A DNA stretch of 64,000 bases from Bradyrhizobium sp. 1(2017) (lineage in GTDB: Bacteria > Pseudomonadota > Alphaproteobacteria > Rhizobiales > Xanthobacteraceae): the NCBI RefSeq assembly GCF_011602485.2, contig NZ_CP050022.2, forward strand, positions 3,244,001 through 3,308,000, in the 5' to 3' direction. The translations under genes were made by a program, and so were the position numbers. This document shows positions 17,628 through 26,095 of this stretch, one piece after another; position 1 is the stretch's first letter, and each line of letters starts with the position of its first letter. The notes below the pieces were generated by a model that saw nothing but the letters and a program-made list of their open reading frames with translations, was not told the DNA's origin and did no database searches.

Positions 17628-18358
17628 ATGTTGGCAGATGTCGGTCACATCATAGTCGTCGATGACGATTCCGCGTTGCGTCAAATGGTGATTACCTATC
17701 TGGAAGAGCACAATGTGTCGACCAGGTCTGCATCCGATCGAGTAGAACTGCACCGGCTTCTCGAAGGGACGCAGCCGAGCTTGATACTTCTTGATCTTCG
17801 GCTCGGTCAGGACGATGGACTGGATCTGCTGCGAGAAATCCGGTCGCATTCGGATGTACCCGTCATCATCACGACCGGGCATCATCCGGACGAAATCGAT
17901 CGCATCGTCGGTCTTGAGCTTGGTGCCGACGACTACATCATCAAGCCCTTTAGCCTGAGAGAGCTTCTGGCGCGCGTTCGCGCGGTGTTGCGGCGTCAGG
18001 AGATGGGACGGATCGAGCGCGTCCGTGATCCGGAACGCGGCGGGTACCGCTTCAACGGCTGGATCCTCGAACGTCGCGGTCGCAAGGTCATTGACCCGAA
18101 TGGCGTGCCAGTTCTATTGAGCAAAGGCGAGTATGCGCTGCGCTACTACTGGCCTTTCTCGAGGCGCCGCTGCGGCCTTTGACACGCGAGCATCTTCTGC
18201 AGGCAACACGCGTGCACGAAGACATATTCGACCGTAGCATCGACGTGCAAGTCTTGCGGCTGCGACGCAAGTTGGATACCGAACCCAGCGCGCCACGCGT
18301 TATCCAGACCGAGCGTGGCGTTGGTTACGTCTTTGCAGTACCAGTGGAGCCATTCTAA
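17628..18358 (+). pseudogene. OmpR-family response regulator broken by a 5-base insertion (module 2)
   Basis: Close paralogue of the regulator at 15070. The receiver is intact: HIIVVDDDSALRQM, LILLDLRLGQDDG, VIITTGHHPDE and IIKPFSLRELLARVRAV. The helix-turn-helix domain starts normally (LLSKGEYAL) and then leaves frame, stopping at 18182 after 184 residues. Removing CGCTA at 18141-18145 restores LLAFLEAPLRPLTREHLLQ, RSIDVQVLRLRRKL and ERGVGYVF, ending at TAA 18356-18358 with a normal 241-residue length. The protein as encoded keeps its receiver but lacks the recognition helix, so it cannot bind DNA normally. The downstream part shows no extra stop, so the break is recent or a sequencing error. 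ATG at 17628 fits the family start. Confidence 0.85.
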
Positions 18359-18582
18359 GGCGTGACCGGCCAGTGCGTGCGGTGCGTGACCAGGCATACG
18401 CTCGTGTAGACGCAATGTCGGCAGGCTGCAGATGTAACCGTATTTCCCGGTGATGGTGGCATAACAGCGAAGCGCCAGGCTGCCTCCTGCACACATCGAG
18501 CAGGAGCTCATGTGTTGAAGCAGAATTGCTACGATGCGCCGGGCGAGGGCATGCGAACTCGTTCCGGTTGCCGGCGCCGCGC

Positions 18583-19545
18583 TCAACCCGGCGCCGAAAG
18601 ACGTCCTTCGGAGGCGGCACTTGGCGTGCAACCAAATCGAAGGTGGAATGTCCGAGAGAAATGCGCGTAGTCGCGGAAGCCGCAGGCATAAGCGATCTCG
18701 GTAAGCGGCTGGCCGGAGTCTAGCAGGTTCTGTCTGTTCAGAAGTTGCGCCGCGTGGTCTAGGCGAAGCGATTGTATGAACCGGCTGTACGTTGTTCCGC
18801 GCGCGGTAAAAAGCTTCTGAAGATAGCGCAATGAAATGCCTGCTTCACCGGCCACATCGCGGAGAGAAAGCTCGGGATTGGAGAAGTGGTTCGTGGCGAT
18901 GCGGCATATGCGTGTGAACAACTTGTCGGTATGAGAGGTACCGGACGGCAAATCGGAGTCAGCGAACAAAGCGCCGATAAGGTCGTAGACCGCGAGCCGC
19001 ATAAAGGCATCGGCTGCGCCGGCTGAAGTATCGCCCTCGCCAAGGGCGTCGGAAACGAGACGGAACAGGCGGCGGCTCGCGGGTGTTGCACCGTGGCAGT
19101 GCATCCCGCCGTGCGGCTCCCGACCCACGTGGGAAACTAGCGCACGTCGTGGCAGGGACAGAGAAAGCCATCGGCAGGACGGGTCGCAGGAGATCAGACT
19201 GACCGGTCTCGCCACATCGACAAACCCGATGTCACCTACAGCAAGTGTCATCACACGATCTTTCTGAATCAGGGTCGAGCGGCCAAAGATCTGAAACACG
19301 GCGTTGTAATAGTCGCTACATTCTAGACGCGGGTCCCGATGCATCCGTTCAAACCGGCAGACGCTGAGGCTTGCAAACGTAGTTTCGAGTGTAGTGATCC
19401 CCCACAGGCATGAGCCACGCACCGAACCTCTAAACGCATTGGATTCGACGCCCTGAGAGCTGAGAACGCCGACTGAGCGGATGCCGGTCAGCCATGCCTC
19501 GCGATCGGACGTTGGCCCGATGAGAAAATCACTTCCGCTGGTCAT
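18583..19545 (-). CDS. AraC-family regulator (module 2), paralogue of 16144-17127
   Basis: 320 residues. The N-terminal sensor has YYNAVFQIFGRSTLIQKD and GDIGFVDVARPVSLI, matching the module 1 protein motif for motif. The DNA-binding end has LSLRDVAGEAGISLRYLQKL and LTEIAYACGFRDYAHFSRTF. ATG at 19545 is preceded by AAAGGACGG; the frame is open to 19629. It is convergent with the broken response regulator at 17628, whereas in module 1 both genes point the same way, so the AraC gene is inverted relative to its partner. It is about as long as its paralogue and appears intact. Confidence 0.85.
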   Translation of the reverse strand: MTSGSDFLIGPTSDREAWLTGIRSVGVLSSQGVESNAFRGSVRGSCLWGITTLETTFASLSVCRFERMHRDPRLECSDYYNAVFQIFGRSTLIQKDRVMTLAVGDIGFVDVARPVSLISCDPSCRWLSLSLPRRALVSHVGREPHGGMHCHGATPASRRLFRLVSDALGEGDTSAGAADAFMRLAVYDLIGALFADSDLPSGTSHTDKLFTRICRIATNHFSNPELSLRDVAGEAGISLRYLQKLFTARGTTYSRFIQSLRLDHAAQLLNRQNLLDSGQPLTEIAYACGFRDYAHFSRTFHLRFGCTPSAASEGRLSAPG

Positions 19546-19900
19546 GTTGCCGTCCTTTTCGCACCGAGGAGCAAAGCAACCCGCATACTCCAAGTCGGCG
19601 CAAGGCTGGAAGCTGCGGCCGCGGCACACTAAAATGTGTTCGCCAAGTCGTTGCCGAGAACGGGAGCTCCGGATCGTTCAATGAGTGCGCATTACCGCAT
19701 TGGAAAGGGCGCGCCAACCACTCCAGAGTCATGCTTCATTGTTCTAGATATTGGTCGCCCGGGAGAGTGAATGGACCGGCACAGTCCCTGTGTCAGCCTG
19801 ATGCTCTCTGACGGCATTGGAGTCAAACTGCTGCGGTCAACACGTTGATCGTCACCTGCAAATGGTTAGTCTGCCAGCATCATGAAAGAGGCCTCCGACA
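19546..19900. other. divergent promoter region, AraC module 2 / cupin gene
   Basis: 355 bases between divergent genes. No gene is seen. It should contain the promoters of both the leftward AraC-type gene and the rightward cupin gene, but no strong palindrome was picked out by eye. Confidence 0.35.
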
Positions 19901-20428
19901 ATGTCTGACAATCTCAATCCGAATGATCTTCGTTCGAAGAGTGCACCCGATGTCCAGGAGGTGTTCTCGCCGCAGGAGCACCTGCGTCCGACGAACGAGT
20001 ATCTCACGGAAATTTCCGGTACGGCGGGAGACTACTGTCTCATTCGATGTACCCTGCCGGCGGGCGTGGTGGTGCCGATGCATAGTCACGCCGATCGAGA
20101 GACGTTTTACGTGCTGTCCGGGAAGATAGATGCTCTGAGGGAAGATCGGTGGGAGGTGCTTGGACCGGGTGACGTTTTCGACGTGCGAGACGGGGCCAAG
20201 CATGCGTGGAGAAACGCGTCGCAGGCGGCCGCTTCGATCATGTGCGTGACGACGACGGAGATGGCCCGATTTTTGCAGGATATATCGATCTCACCCGCCG
20301 GCTCCTCGCCGGAAGAGCAGGCACGGCGCTTCCTCGATCTTGTCCATGCAAAAGGGTATTGGTTGGCAAGTCCGGCCGAGAATGCGGCGGTCGGGCTGGA
20401 CGTCAATTGGGGTGGACCTCGTGATTGA
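19901..20428 (+). CDS. cupin domain protein
   Basis: 175 residues. The central cupin barrel has the metal-binding motif 1 as PMHSHADRETFYVLSGK (two His, Glu) and motif 2 around GDVFDVRDGAKHAWRN (third His), so a metal site of 3-His-1-Glu type is expected. Such single cupins act as dioxygenases, isomerases or sensors, and the substrate cannot be told from sequence. A C-terminal helix-rich tail (SSPEEQARRFLDLVHAKGYW) follows the barrel. The start has AAAGAGG upstream. It lies next to oxidative or hydrolytic accessory genes and a convergent hydrolase gene, suggesting small-molecule metabolism. Confidence 0.8.
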   Translation: MSDNLNPNDLRSKSAPDVQEVFSPQEHLRPTNEYLTEISGTAGDYCLIRCTLPAGVVVPMHSHADRETFYVLSGKIDALREDRWEVLGPGDVFDVRDGAKHAWRNASQAAASIMCVTTTEMARFLQDISISPAGSSPEEQARRFLDLVHAKGYWLASPAENAAVGLDVNWGGPRD

Positions 20429-20499
20429 CGGTGGCGCTCTCCTGACACCGCAATCCGGGCATGGCGCCGTGAGCTGCCGTGATGGAGTGTATTCAGCGT

Positions 20500-21738
20500 T
20501 CAAGCTTTCGGCGCGCTCTCGGTCCAGCGCGCCATCATCGTGTTGGAAGGTAGGGACTTCTCGACGAGCTTCCTCGCGGTCTCCACCCCCGCCACGGGAA
20601 GCGTCTTTGGATCCAGCAACCCGATCTGCACCAGCACCGAGGCTTGGTCCCAGTAGATGTGCTCGTTGTAGAGCTTGTCGCCGCGGAAGCATACGATCGC
20701 AACCAGCGGAATCTCGACATACCTGCCGGTCGGGGACACGCCCGGGAGCATCCAGTCGATCTCGATGTCATGGGTGAAGCAAAACAGCATCTCGTCGACG
20801 ACCCGGTCGGCGCCAATGGTGCGCGAGATGGGGGTGAGCCTGGTGTCCTTGGGCGTCTTCGGGATGAAGTGATTCTTATAGAAGCGCAGGAGATCGTGGT
20901 AGCCGACACCACCCGTCATGGTCGGGATGTGGTTGACATAGGGCTCGGCCACCATGGTACTCATGGTCGCTTCCGCCGAGCGGGTCACAAATTCCAGCTC
21001 GGTGTGCTTGTCCCACAGTGACGAGAGATCGTAATGGGGGCCGAGAAATGTTCGGAACATCGCGATCGAGCGCGAGTGCGCGATCAAGGTCGCCGTTTTG
21101 TTGAAGCTCGCACGTTCTGGCACCGCGAAGCCATGGTCGCAGCCGGGATAGAGATACAGCTCGACATCCGGACGACTTGCAAAGACTGCCGTGATCTGCA
21201 TCCGCACTTCGGCAGGGACAACGCGATCGAGTTCGGCGAGGTGAAATACGACCGGTCCCTTGATCCTCGCGGCCTCTCCAAATTCGGCCTCGATACCGAC
21301 GCCATAGTAGGAGACTGCGCAGTCGACGTCGGCGCGCGCTGCAGCGAGATAGGCGAGCTTGCCGCCAGGGCCAAAGCCGAGCGCGCCGACCTTGCCAGTG
21401 CATTCGGGGCGCGCGCGCAGTGCCTGCAATGCGTCGGCGGAATCCTTGATCGACTGGTTGGTGTCGAAGTCCTGATAGCGGTCCATCGCCCCGTCGAGAT
21501 CGCCGTCGCCGTCGGCAAGCTCGATGCCCGCTCCCACACGCCATAGCAGGTCGGGTGCCAATACCACATAGCCTTCCTCGGCATAGTAGTCGGCGAGGTT
21601 CCGCATCGAGGCGTTGACGCCGAAAATCTCATGCAGCAGCAGAATGCCGGGACCGGAGCCTGAAGCGGGAAGAGCGAGATAGCCTTTGAAAGTGCTGCCA
21701 TCTGTAGCCCCGATGTCGATCCACTGTTCCGCCATCGC
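20500..21738 (-). CDS. dienelactone-hydrolase-like domain fused to NTF2/SnoaL-like domain; nucleophile missing
   Basis: 412 residues. Residues 1 to about 235 are an alpha/beta-hydrolase of the dienelactone hydrolase family: FKGYLALPASGSGPGILLLH, FGVNASMRNLADYYAEEGY, a later LDRVVP carrying Asp, and CDHGFAV carrying His. The nucleophile elbow, normally GxCxGG, reads GFGPGG, so the catalytic Cys is replaced by Gly by a possible single-base change. The C-terminal 165 residues resemble an NTF2/SnoaL-like fold (FYKNHFIPKTPKDTRL, EMLFCFTHDIEIDWMLPG, YVEIPLVAIVCFRGDKLYNE). The start at 21738 has AAGGACAAAGCG upstream; 21774 is an in-frame alternative. Hydrolase activity is doubtful. Confidence 0.8.
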   Translation of the reverse strand, partial: AMAEQWIDIGATDGSTFKGYLALPASGSGPGILLLHEIFGVNASMRNLADYYAEEGYVVLAPDLLWRVGAGIELADGDGDLDGAMDRYQDFDTNQSIKDSADALQALRARPECTGKVGALGFGPGGKLAYLAAARADVDCAVSYYGVGIEAEFGEAARIKGPVVFHLAELDRVVPAEVRMQITAVFASRPDVELYLYPGCDHGFAVPERASFNKTATLIAHSRSIAMFRTFLGPHYDLSSLWDKHTELEFVTRSAEATMSTMVAEPYVNHIPTMTGGVGYHDLLRFYKNHFIPKTPKDTRLTPISRTIGADRVVDEMLFCFTHDIEIDWMLPGVSPTGRYVEIPLVAIVCFRGDKLYNEHIYWDQASVLVQIGLLDPKTLPVAGVETARKLVEKSLPSNTMMARWTESAPKA

Positions 21739-22541
21739 TTTGTCCTTCGTGTCGAGTTTCGCGAAAGTCTGCATAGAGACGTTCACAAGGTGAGCTTCTT
21801 TGCGGCGCCGCCGCTCTTTACGCGAAACTTTGCTTTTCAATTGGCGACAAGTGACGGGATGTCAAAGCCGAGCGTGGTCAGGGCCAATGCCTCGGACAGT
21901 TCCTGTAAGTCAACGTTGATCGGCTCGAGATTCGTCCGGCTCAGGTCGTGCGCGCTATCCTCAACGAGGACGAAGCCTCGGCAATCGGTGACACCATCGG
22001 CGGTCTCCTCACCATGGAAGTGCGCATAGCAGGCGTCGGCCGAACTGTGCATCAGAGGTTGGACCAGGAGGCGACAAGTCATGCCCAATTTGTAGCAGAA
22101 GACGACGGCCGCCCCGGCGCTGCCAACCTCAGAAGAAAAGTCTGCGACCCAAGTGCCGGCGTTGCGTCGCTCACGGCGATACGTCCAGCGTAGATAGTGC
22201 ACGCTACGACGTCACTTCAGTGTCGAGCGAACGCGTTACGATTGTCACAGAGCGCTTGTTAGAAGTCCGTCGCCGTCCTCGGTCATTAAAACGCCTCTGC
22301 CGTACGAGCTGGAGTTAGAGCGGGCGCTGGCGACCGAACCGGATGAGATGGTTTGAGATGCGCACGATTGGCTCACTTTGCGGGGGCTTTGCGCGGCGCG
22401 CGCATACCTTGCTCACGCGAGAAGCCGCTTTATCGCTGAGCCCCTCGCAGCTAGTCTCGCTCGCCTGTTTGGGCGTCATCCTCCTTACTCTCGTCGGGAG
22501 ACAGGAAATCGGTGCGTCGCTCACTTCGGAAGGAAGACAGG
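21739..22541. other. 800-base region without a firm gene
   Basis: A frame at 21837-22202 on the minus strand (121 residues, ending SEALALTTLGFDIPSLVAN) sits just upstream of the hydrolase gene. It matches no family I recognise and could be spurious. The 22260-22540 part has no convincing gene. The divergent promoters of the hydrolase and monooxygenase genes must lie here. The region sits among decaying genes, so degraded remnants are possible. Confidence 0.3.
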
Positions 22542-24222
22542 ATGAGGGCGGTAATCGTTGGTGCGGGGATGGGCGGGCTGATGACGGCATTGGCGCTGCG
22601 ACAGTCCGGTGTGTTCTCGTCGGTCGATGTCTACGAGCAAACAAAAGTGCCCAGCACCGCGGGTGCCGGGTTGAACATTCCGCCCAACGGGGCGCGGATA
22701 TGTCGTTGGCTGGGCGTCGACCTCGATGGCGGGGATCCCAAGGGCCCTGATGGAGCGATCGACGGTGGCCGGGCGGCAATTCTGGAATCAACACGGCAGT
22801 TCAACGCGGACGGGAGCGTGACGCAGAGGCCGTTCGATCATGTCACTGCCGTGGGTGACGGCGCCGGGTTCCATCACATGCACAGGCTGGACCTGTTGAT
22901 GTGCCTGTACAAGCGGGTGTTCGAGTTCGGTCCCGACAGCGGGGCGCCGTGCCCGATCATCTTGCACATGGACTGCAGGCTGACACAGTTGAGCCAGGCT
23001 GCCGGCGAGGTAACCGCCATCTTTTCGAATGGCCGAGCCGCTACCGGAGAGGTCCTCGTCGGTGCAGACGGCATCAATTCAGCCACGTTGCAACTGGCGT
23101 GGCCGAACCCGCGTCCCAAGCGCTGGACCGAGGTGACATGCTTTCGTGGCCTCATTCCGCGGGCAGTGGTCGCCTCGCTCCGCAAGGCCGACGGGAGCTC
23201 GCTGGACAACAATCCGATCGACTCCTTCAGCATGGACCGTCACCGGAACGACAGGAGCGGGGCAACGACATATTGGGTTCGCGGCGGCGAGTTGTTGAAC
23301 GTGTGGATCGCCCGCTATGAGCCCGACGCGGCTGCGTTCGAGCGGGAGGAGGGCGACTGGTTTCCCGTCAGCCGGGAGGAGATCCTTCGCGAGGTGGGAG
23401 AGGCGTGAGGGGAGCACCGGTCGCGAAGACCTGCTCGCACTGGCAGGGGCAATCGTTCGTCCGACCAAATGGGGTCTCTACGATCGTGATGCACTCGAAA
23501 CCTGGGTCCAAGGCCGCATCTGTCTTCTTGGAGACGCGGCGCACCCGATGCTTCCCACATTTGGCCAGGGCGCTGCGCAGTCCTTCGAGGACGCCGCCGC
23601 GCTCGCCGGCGCCTTCGCCTTGCATAAGCGCGATGTCGCGACAGCGTTGTTGCACTACGAGCGCGTGCGGCATTACCGCGCCACTCGTTTCCAACTCGGT
23701 TCCAAATTCGCCTTCGATCACTTGCGGGCAAAGGACACCGCTGAGCAGAAGGCGTTGCTCGAGAAGCTCGACGAGCGGGTGAGTCCGGCCTTTGCCCACG
23801 ACAAGCGCGGCGGCGAGGACGACTCCTGGATTTACGCGTACGACGCCCGCAATATCGGCGCCGAACTGCCCTACAAGAGATTGGGGCCGTGGGATTTCCG
23901 CCGAGCCGCCAAGGCCAACTACGCCACGATTACCGGTGCGCTGTGGAAGCCAGCTTCTCCTGCCAGCGCTCCACGCTCCGTCACGCGGGAAGAGGTCGCT
24001 CGGCACAACACGCGAAACGACTGCTGGGTCATTATCTCAGGCAAAGTTTACGACATCTCCGAGTGGGCGCCCCATCATCCCGGTGGTGCCGGGATTGCCC
24101 GAATGTATGCCGGCAGGGAAGCCACGGCGGAATTTGGGGACTACCATAGTGCCGAAGCTGTCGCGCACATGGCTCATTTTTGCATCGGCACCCTCGTTGA
24201 GGCTCCCGCCACCCTGCCGTGA
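22542..24222 (+). pseudogene. FAD-dependent monooxygenase fused to cytochrome b5 domain, split by a frameshift
   Basis: The first frame (22542-23408) encodes an aromatic-ring-hydroxylase-type N-terminus: AVIVGAGMGGLMTALAL for FAD binding, GAGLNIPPNGARI, and GEVLVGADGINS as the DG motif. It stops at TGA 23406. The next frame (+1) continues the same protein: KWGLYDRDALETW, RICLLGDAAHPMLPTFGQGA (GD motif), then SFEDAAALAGAF. Deleting one base in the GGG at 23396-23398 rejoins them in frame. After about 450 residues the protein adds a cytochrome b5 heme domain: REEVARHNTRNDCWVIISGK, HHPGGAG and DYHSAEA, with both axial His present. The total would be about 560 residues. GGAAGGAAG precedes the ATG at 22542. 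Whether it is a true pseudogene or a sequencing artefact cannot be told here. Confidence 0.8.
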
Positions 24223-24350
24223 CCGGGCACGACGGCAGCCCGGCGTTTCCAGCGCGGGGCAGTGCTCGCCTTCCGCAAGTGATCCACACGGACATTGGTG
24301 TCGGATCGGAAAGAAAGTAATATGTTGATCCGCTAGCGTCAGGGGCCGAT

Positions 24351-24605
24351 ATGAAGGCGCTTTATCGCCGCAGCCTTCTTCAGCCTTTTAGCTGCGCACT
24401 CGGTTCAAGCTGCCGACTCCGGCAACACGGTGACCCCAACGTGGACCGGGTCTTCCGACATCACAAAGCGCATCGACGCCGGTGAGGCTTTCGATCTTGT
24501 TATCGTGGGCGCGGCAGACAGCGACGCCTTCAATCAAGGACGGTAAGCTTGCGCGCGGAAGTCGCGTGGATATCGCAAGCACTGGGGTCGGCATGGCGGT
24601 CGACG
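24351..24605 (+). pseudogene. remnant of a molybdate-type ABC substrate-binding protein (ModA-like)
   Basis: Only fragments survive. From 24351, MKALYR is followed after one extra base by AAFFSLLAAHSVQAAD, a typical Sec signal. After an internal deletion, ITKRIDAGEAFDLVIVGAAD reads like the ModA/PBP-II core. It hits a stop at 24544. Another shift gives KDGKLARGSRVDIASTGVGM, the expected next segment of the same family. There are thus at least two frameshifts and a large deletion. The family is assigned from these three stretches in the correct order. No ABC partner genes remain nearby. Confidence 0.65.
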
Positions 24606-24666
24606 ACCGATGTGGATGCCGTGTCGTCGTATGAAATTGCCCTTCACAATCACCGAGGATTCCATC

Positions 24667-25860
24667 ATGCCTGACAAGTCTGCAAAAGGCGTCGATCGCC
24701 GCGATCTGATAATGGCATCCATTGCCACGGTCGGCTCCGCGGCCGCCGTCGCCGTCAACGCTGGTGCTGCGAATGCCCAGGGCGCAGCGACACGCCCTGT
24801 CAAACCGACATCAGGAACAGTCTATACCGGTGATGTTATCGAAGGCAAAAGGGTCGTCAGCGCGCTCGACGTCAACGATCTGGAGTCCGGAAAGAAGCAC
24901 CTCTTGTATTTTCAGGGCGTTGAGATGCCAACCGGACAGCACTGGTATGTGTCTGTGACGGTCGCGAAGGGAGCAAAGCCGGGCAAGCGCGGCGTCCTGA
25001 CCAGTGGCGTGCATGGCGACGAGATGAGTTCTGTGCACACAGTCCAGACCGTGATGAGCCAACTCGACCCGGCGCAGATGTCAGGCACGGTGATGGCGGT
25101 CACGGACGTGTCCCGCCCGGCCCTGGAAAGCATGCAGCGCAGATGGCCCAATCAGGGCAGAGGCATCGATCTGATCGATATGAATCGGGAGTGGCCCGGG
25201 AACGAGAACGGCGCCACGGCACCGAGCCGACACGCCGGGCTTCTGTTCAACCGGCTGCTGCGGCCGAACGCCGACTTCGCGATCGACTTCCACACTGGGA
25301 CGACCGGATTCGAAGTCACCGCATTCAATATAGGCGGTATGGATGTGCCGGAGGTCAAGGCGATGGTTGAGCTCTATCCCGTCGGCCAGATCTTCGACAA
25401 TCATGTATATCCCGGTGTCCTGCACAACGCGTTCATGGACGTGGGCATCCCGTCCTTCACGCCAGAAATCGGCGCTGCGCGCGTCCTGGACCTTGAGATG
25501 ATCTCGCTCTTCGTGGAAGGCACAATGAACGTCCTCAAGCATCACGGCATCGTTGCCGGGCGACTAGGACGTACAGGCAAGGACGTGGCTGTCTTTGTCG
25601 GTAACAGCGCCTACCCAATCCTGGCCACCGCGGGCGGTCTCGTTGAGCATCTGGTCAAGCTCAAAGACAAGGTCGAAGCCGGACAGAAGGTTGCCATTCA
25701 GCGCAATAGCTTCGGCGAGGTGATTGCGGAATATACAAGCGGCGTGGCCGGAGAGATAACGGGCCAGCGCAGCGATGCAATGTCCGAGCCTGGCAACCCC
25801 CTGGTATTCATCCTGTTCAACAAGCCGGGGCCGAAGGACGTTCAGGTCTATCCCGAGTAG
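24667..25860 (+). CDS. Tat-exported succinylglutamate desuccinylase/aspartoacylase-family hydrolase
   Basis: 397 residues, a member of the zinc carboxypeptidase-like AstE/AspA group that removes acyl or amide groups. The N-terminus has a twin-arginine signal (DRRDLIMASIATVG) ending NAGAANAQG, so the enzyme should reach the periplasm folded. Zinc ligands are visible: HGDE near residue 117 (HxxE) and the later DFHTG near 208 (third ligand His). TPEIGAARV near 265 could supply the catalytic Glu. A C-terminal beta-rich domain follows (FGEVIAEYTSGVAGE). ATG at 24667 has GAGG upstream; the frame is open to 24610. It stands alone between a ModA-like remnant and a P450. The substrate is unknown. Confidence 0.85.
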   Translation: MPDKSAKGVDRRDLIMASIATVGSAAAVAVNAGAANAQGAATRPVKPTSGTVYTGDVIEGKRVVSALDVNDLESGKKHLLYFQGVEMPTGQHWYVSVTVAKGAKPGKRGVLTSGVHGDEMSSVHTVQTVMSQLDPAQMSGTVMAVTDVSRPALESMQRRWPNQGRGIDLIDMNREWPGNENGATAPSRHAGLLFNRLLRPNADFAIDFHTGTTGFEVTAFNIGGMDVPEVKAMVELYPVGQIFDNHVYPGVLHNAFMDVGIPSFTPEIGAARVLDLEMISLFVEGTMNVLKHHGIVAGRLGRTGKDVAVFVGNSAYPILATAGGLVEHLVKLKDKVEAGQKVAIQRNSFGEVIAEYTSGVAGEITGQRSDAMSEPGNPLVFILFNKPGPKDVQVYPE

Positions 25861-26095
25861 TTGCCGCGACCTCAAGGCTGGTGACGCAACTTCACTGTGG
25901 CCGTTCACGAGGTTCATTCGTCCTGGGGCAATGTCACAAATTGGCCGATCGCGTCATTGGCGGTGCGACGGGAATTGGAGCGGTAGCGCGGCGGCCCATT
26001 ACGATTGCAACGAACTTGGGCTGTCCAGCAATCGAGATGTAAAACTGGAAGTCTAGAGAGAGGAGAAGTCGCGGTCAGGGACGAGAGGAATGCCA

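Noticed and set aside
23385-23425. Programmed frameshift in the monooxygenase/cytochrome b5 gene
   Set aside because: No slippery heptamer or downstream stimulatory structure typical of programmed shifts was seen, so simple mutation or sequencing error is more likely.
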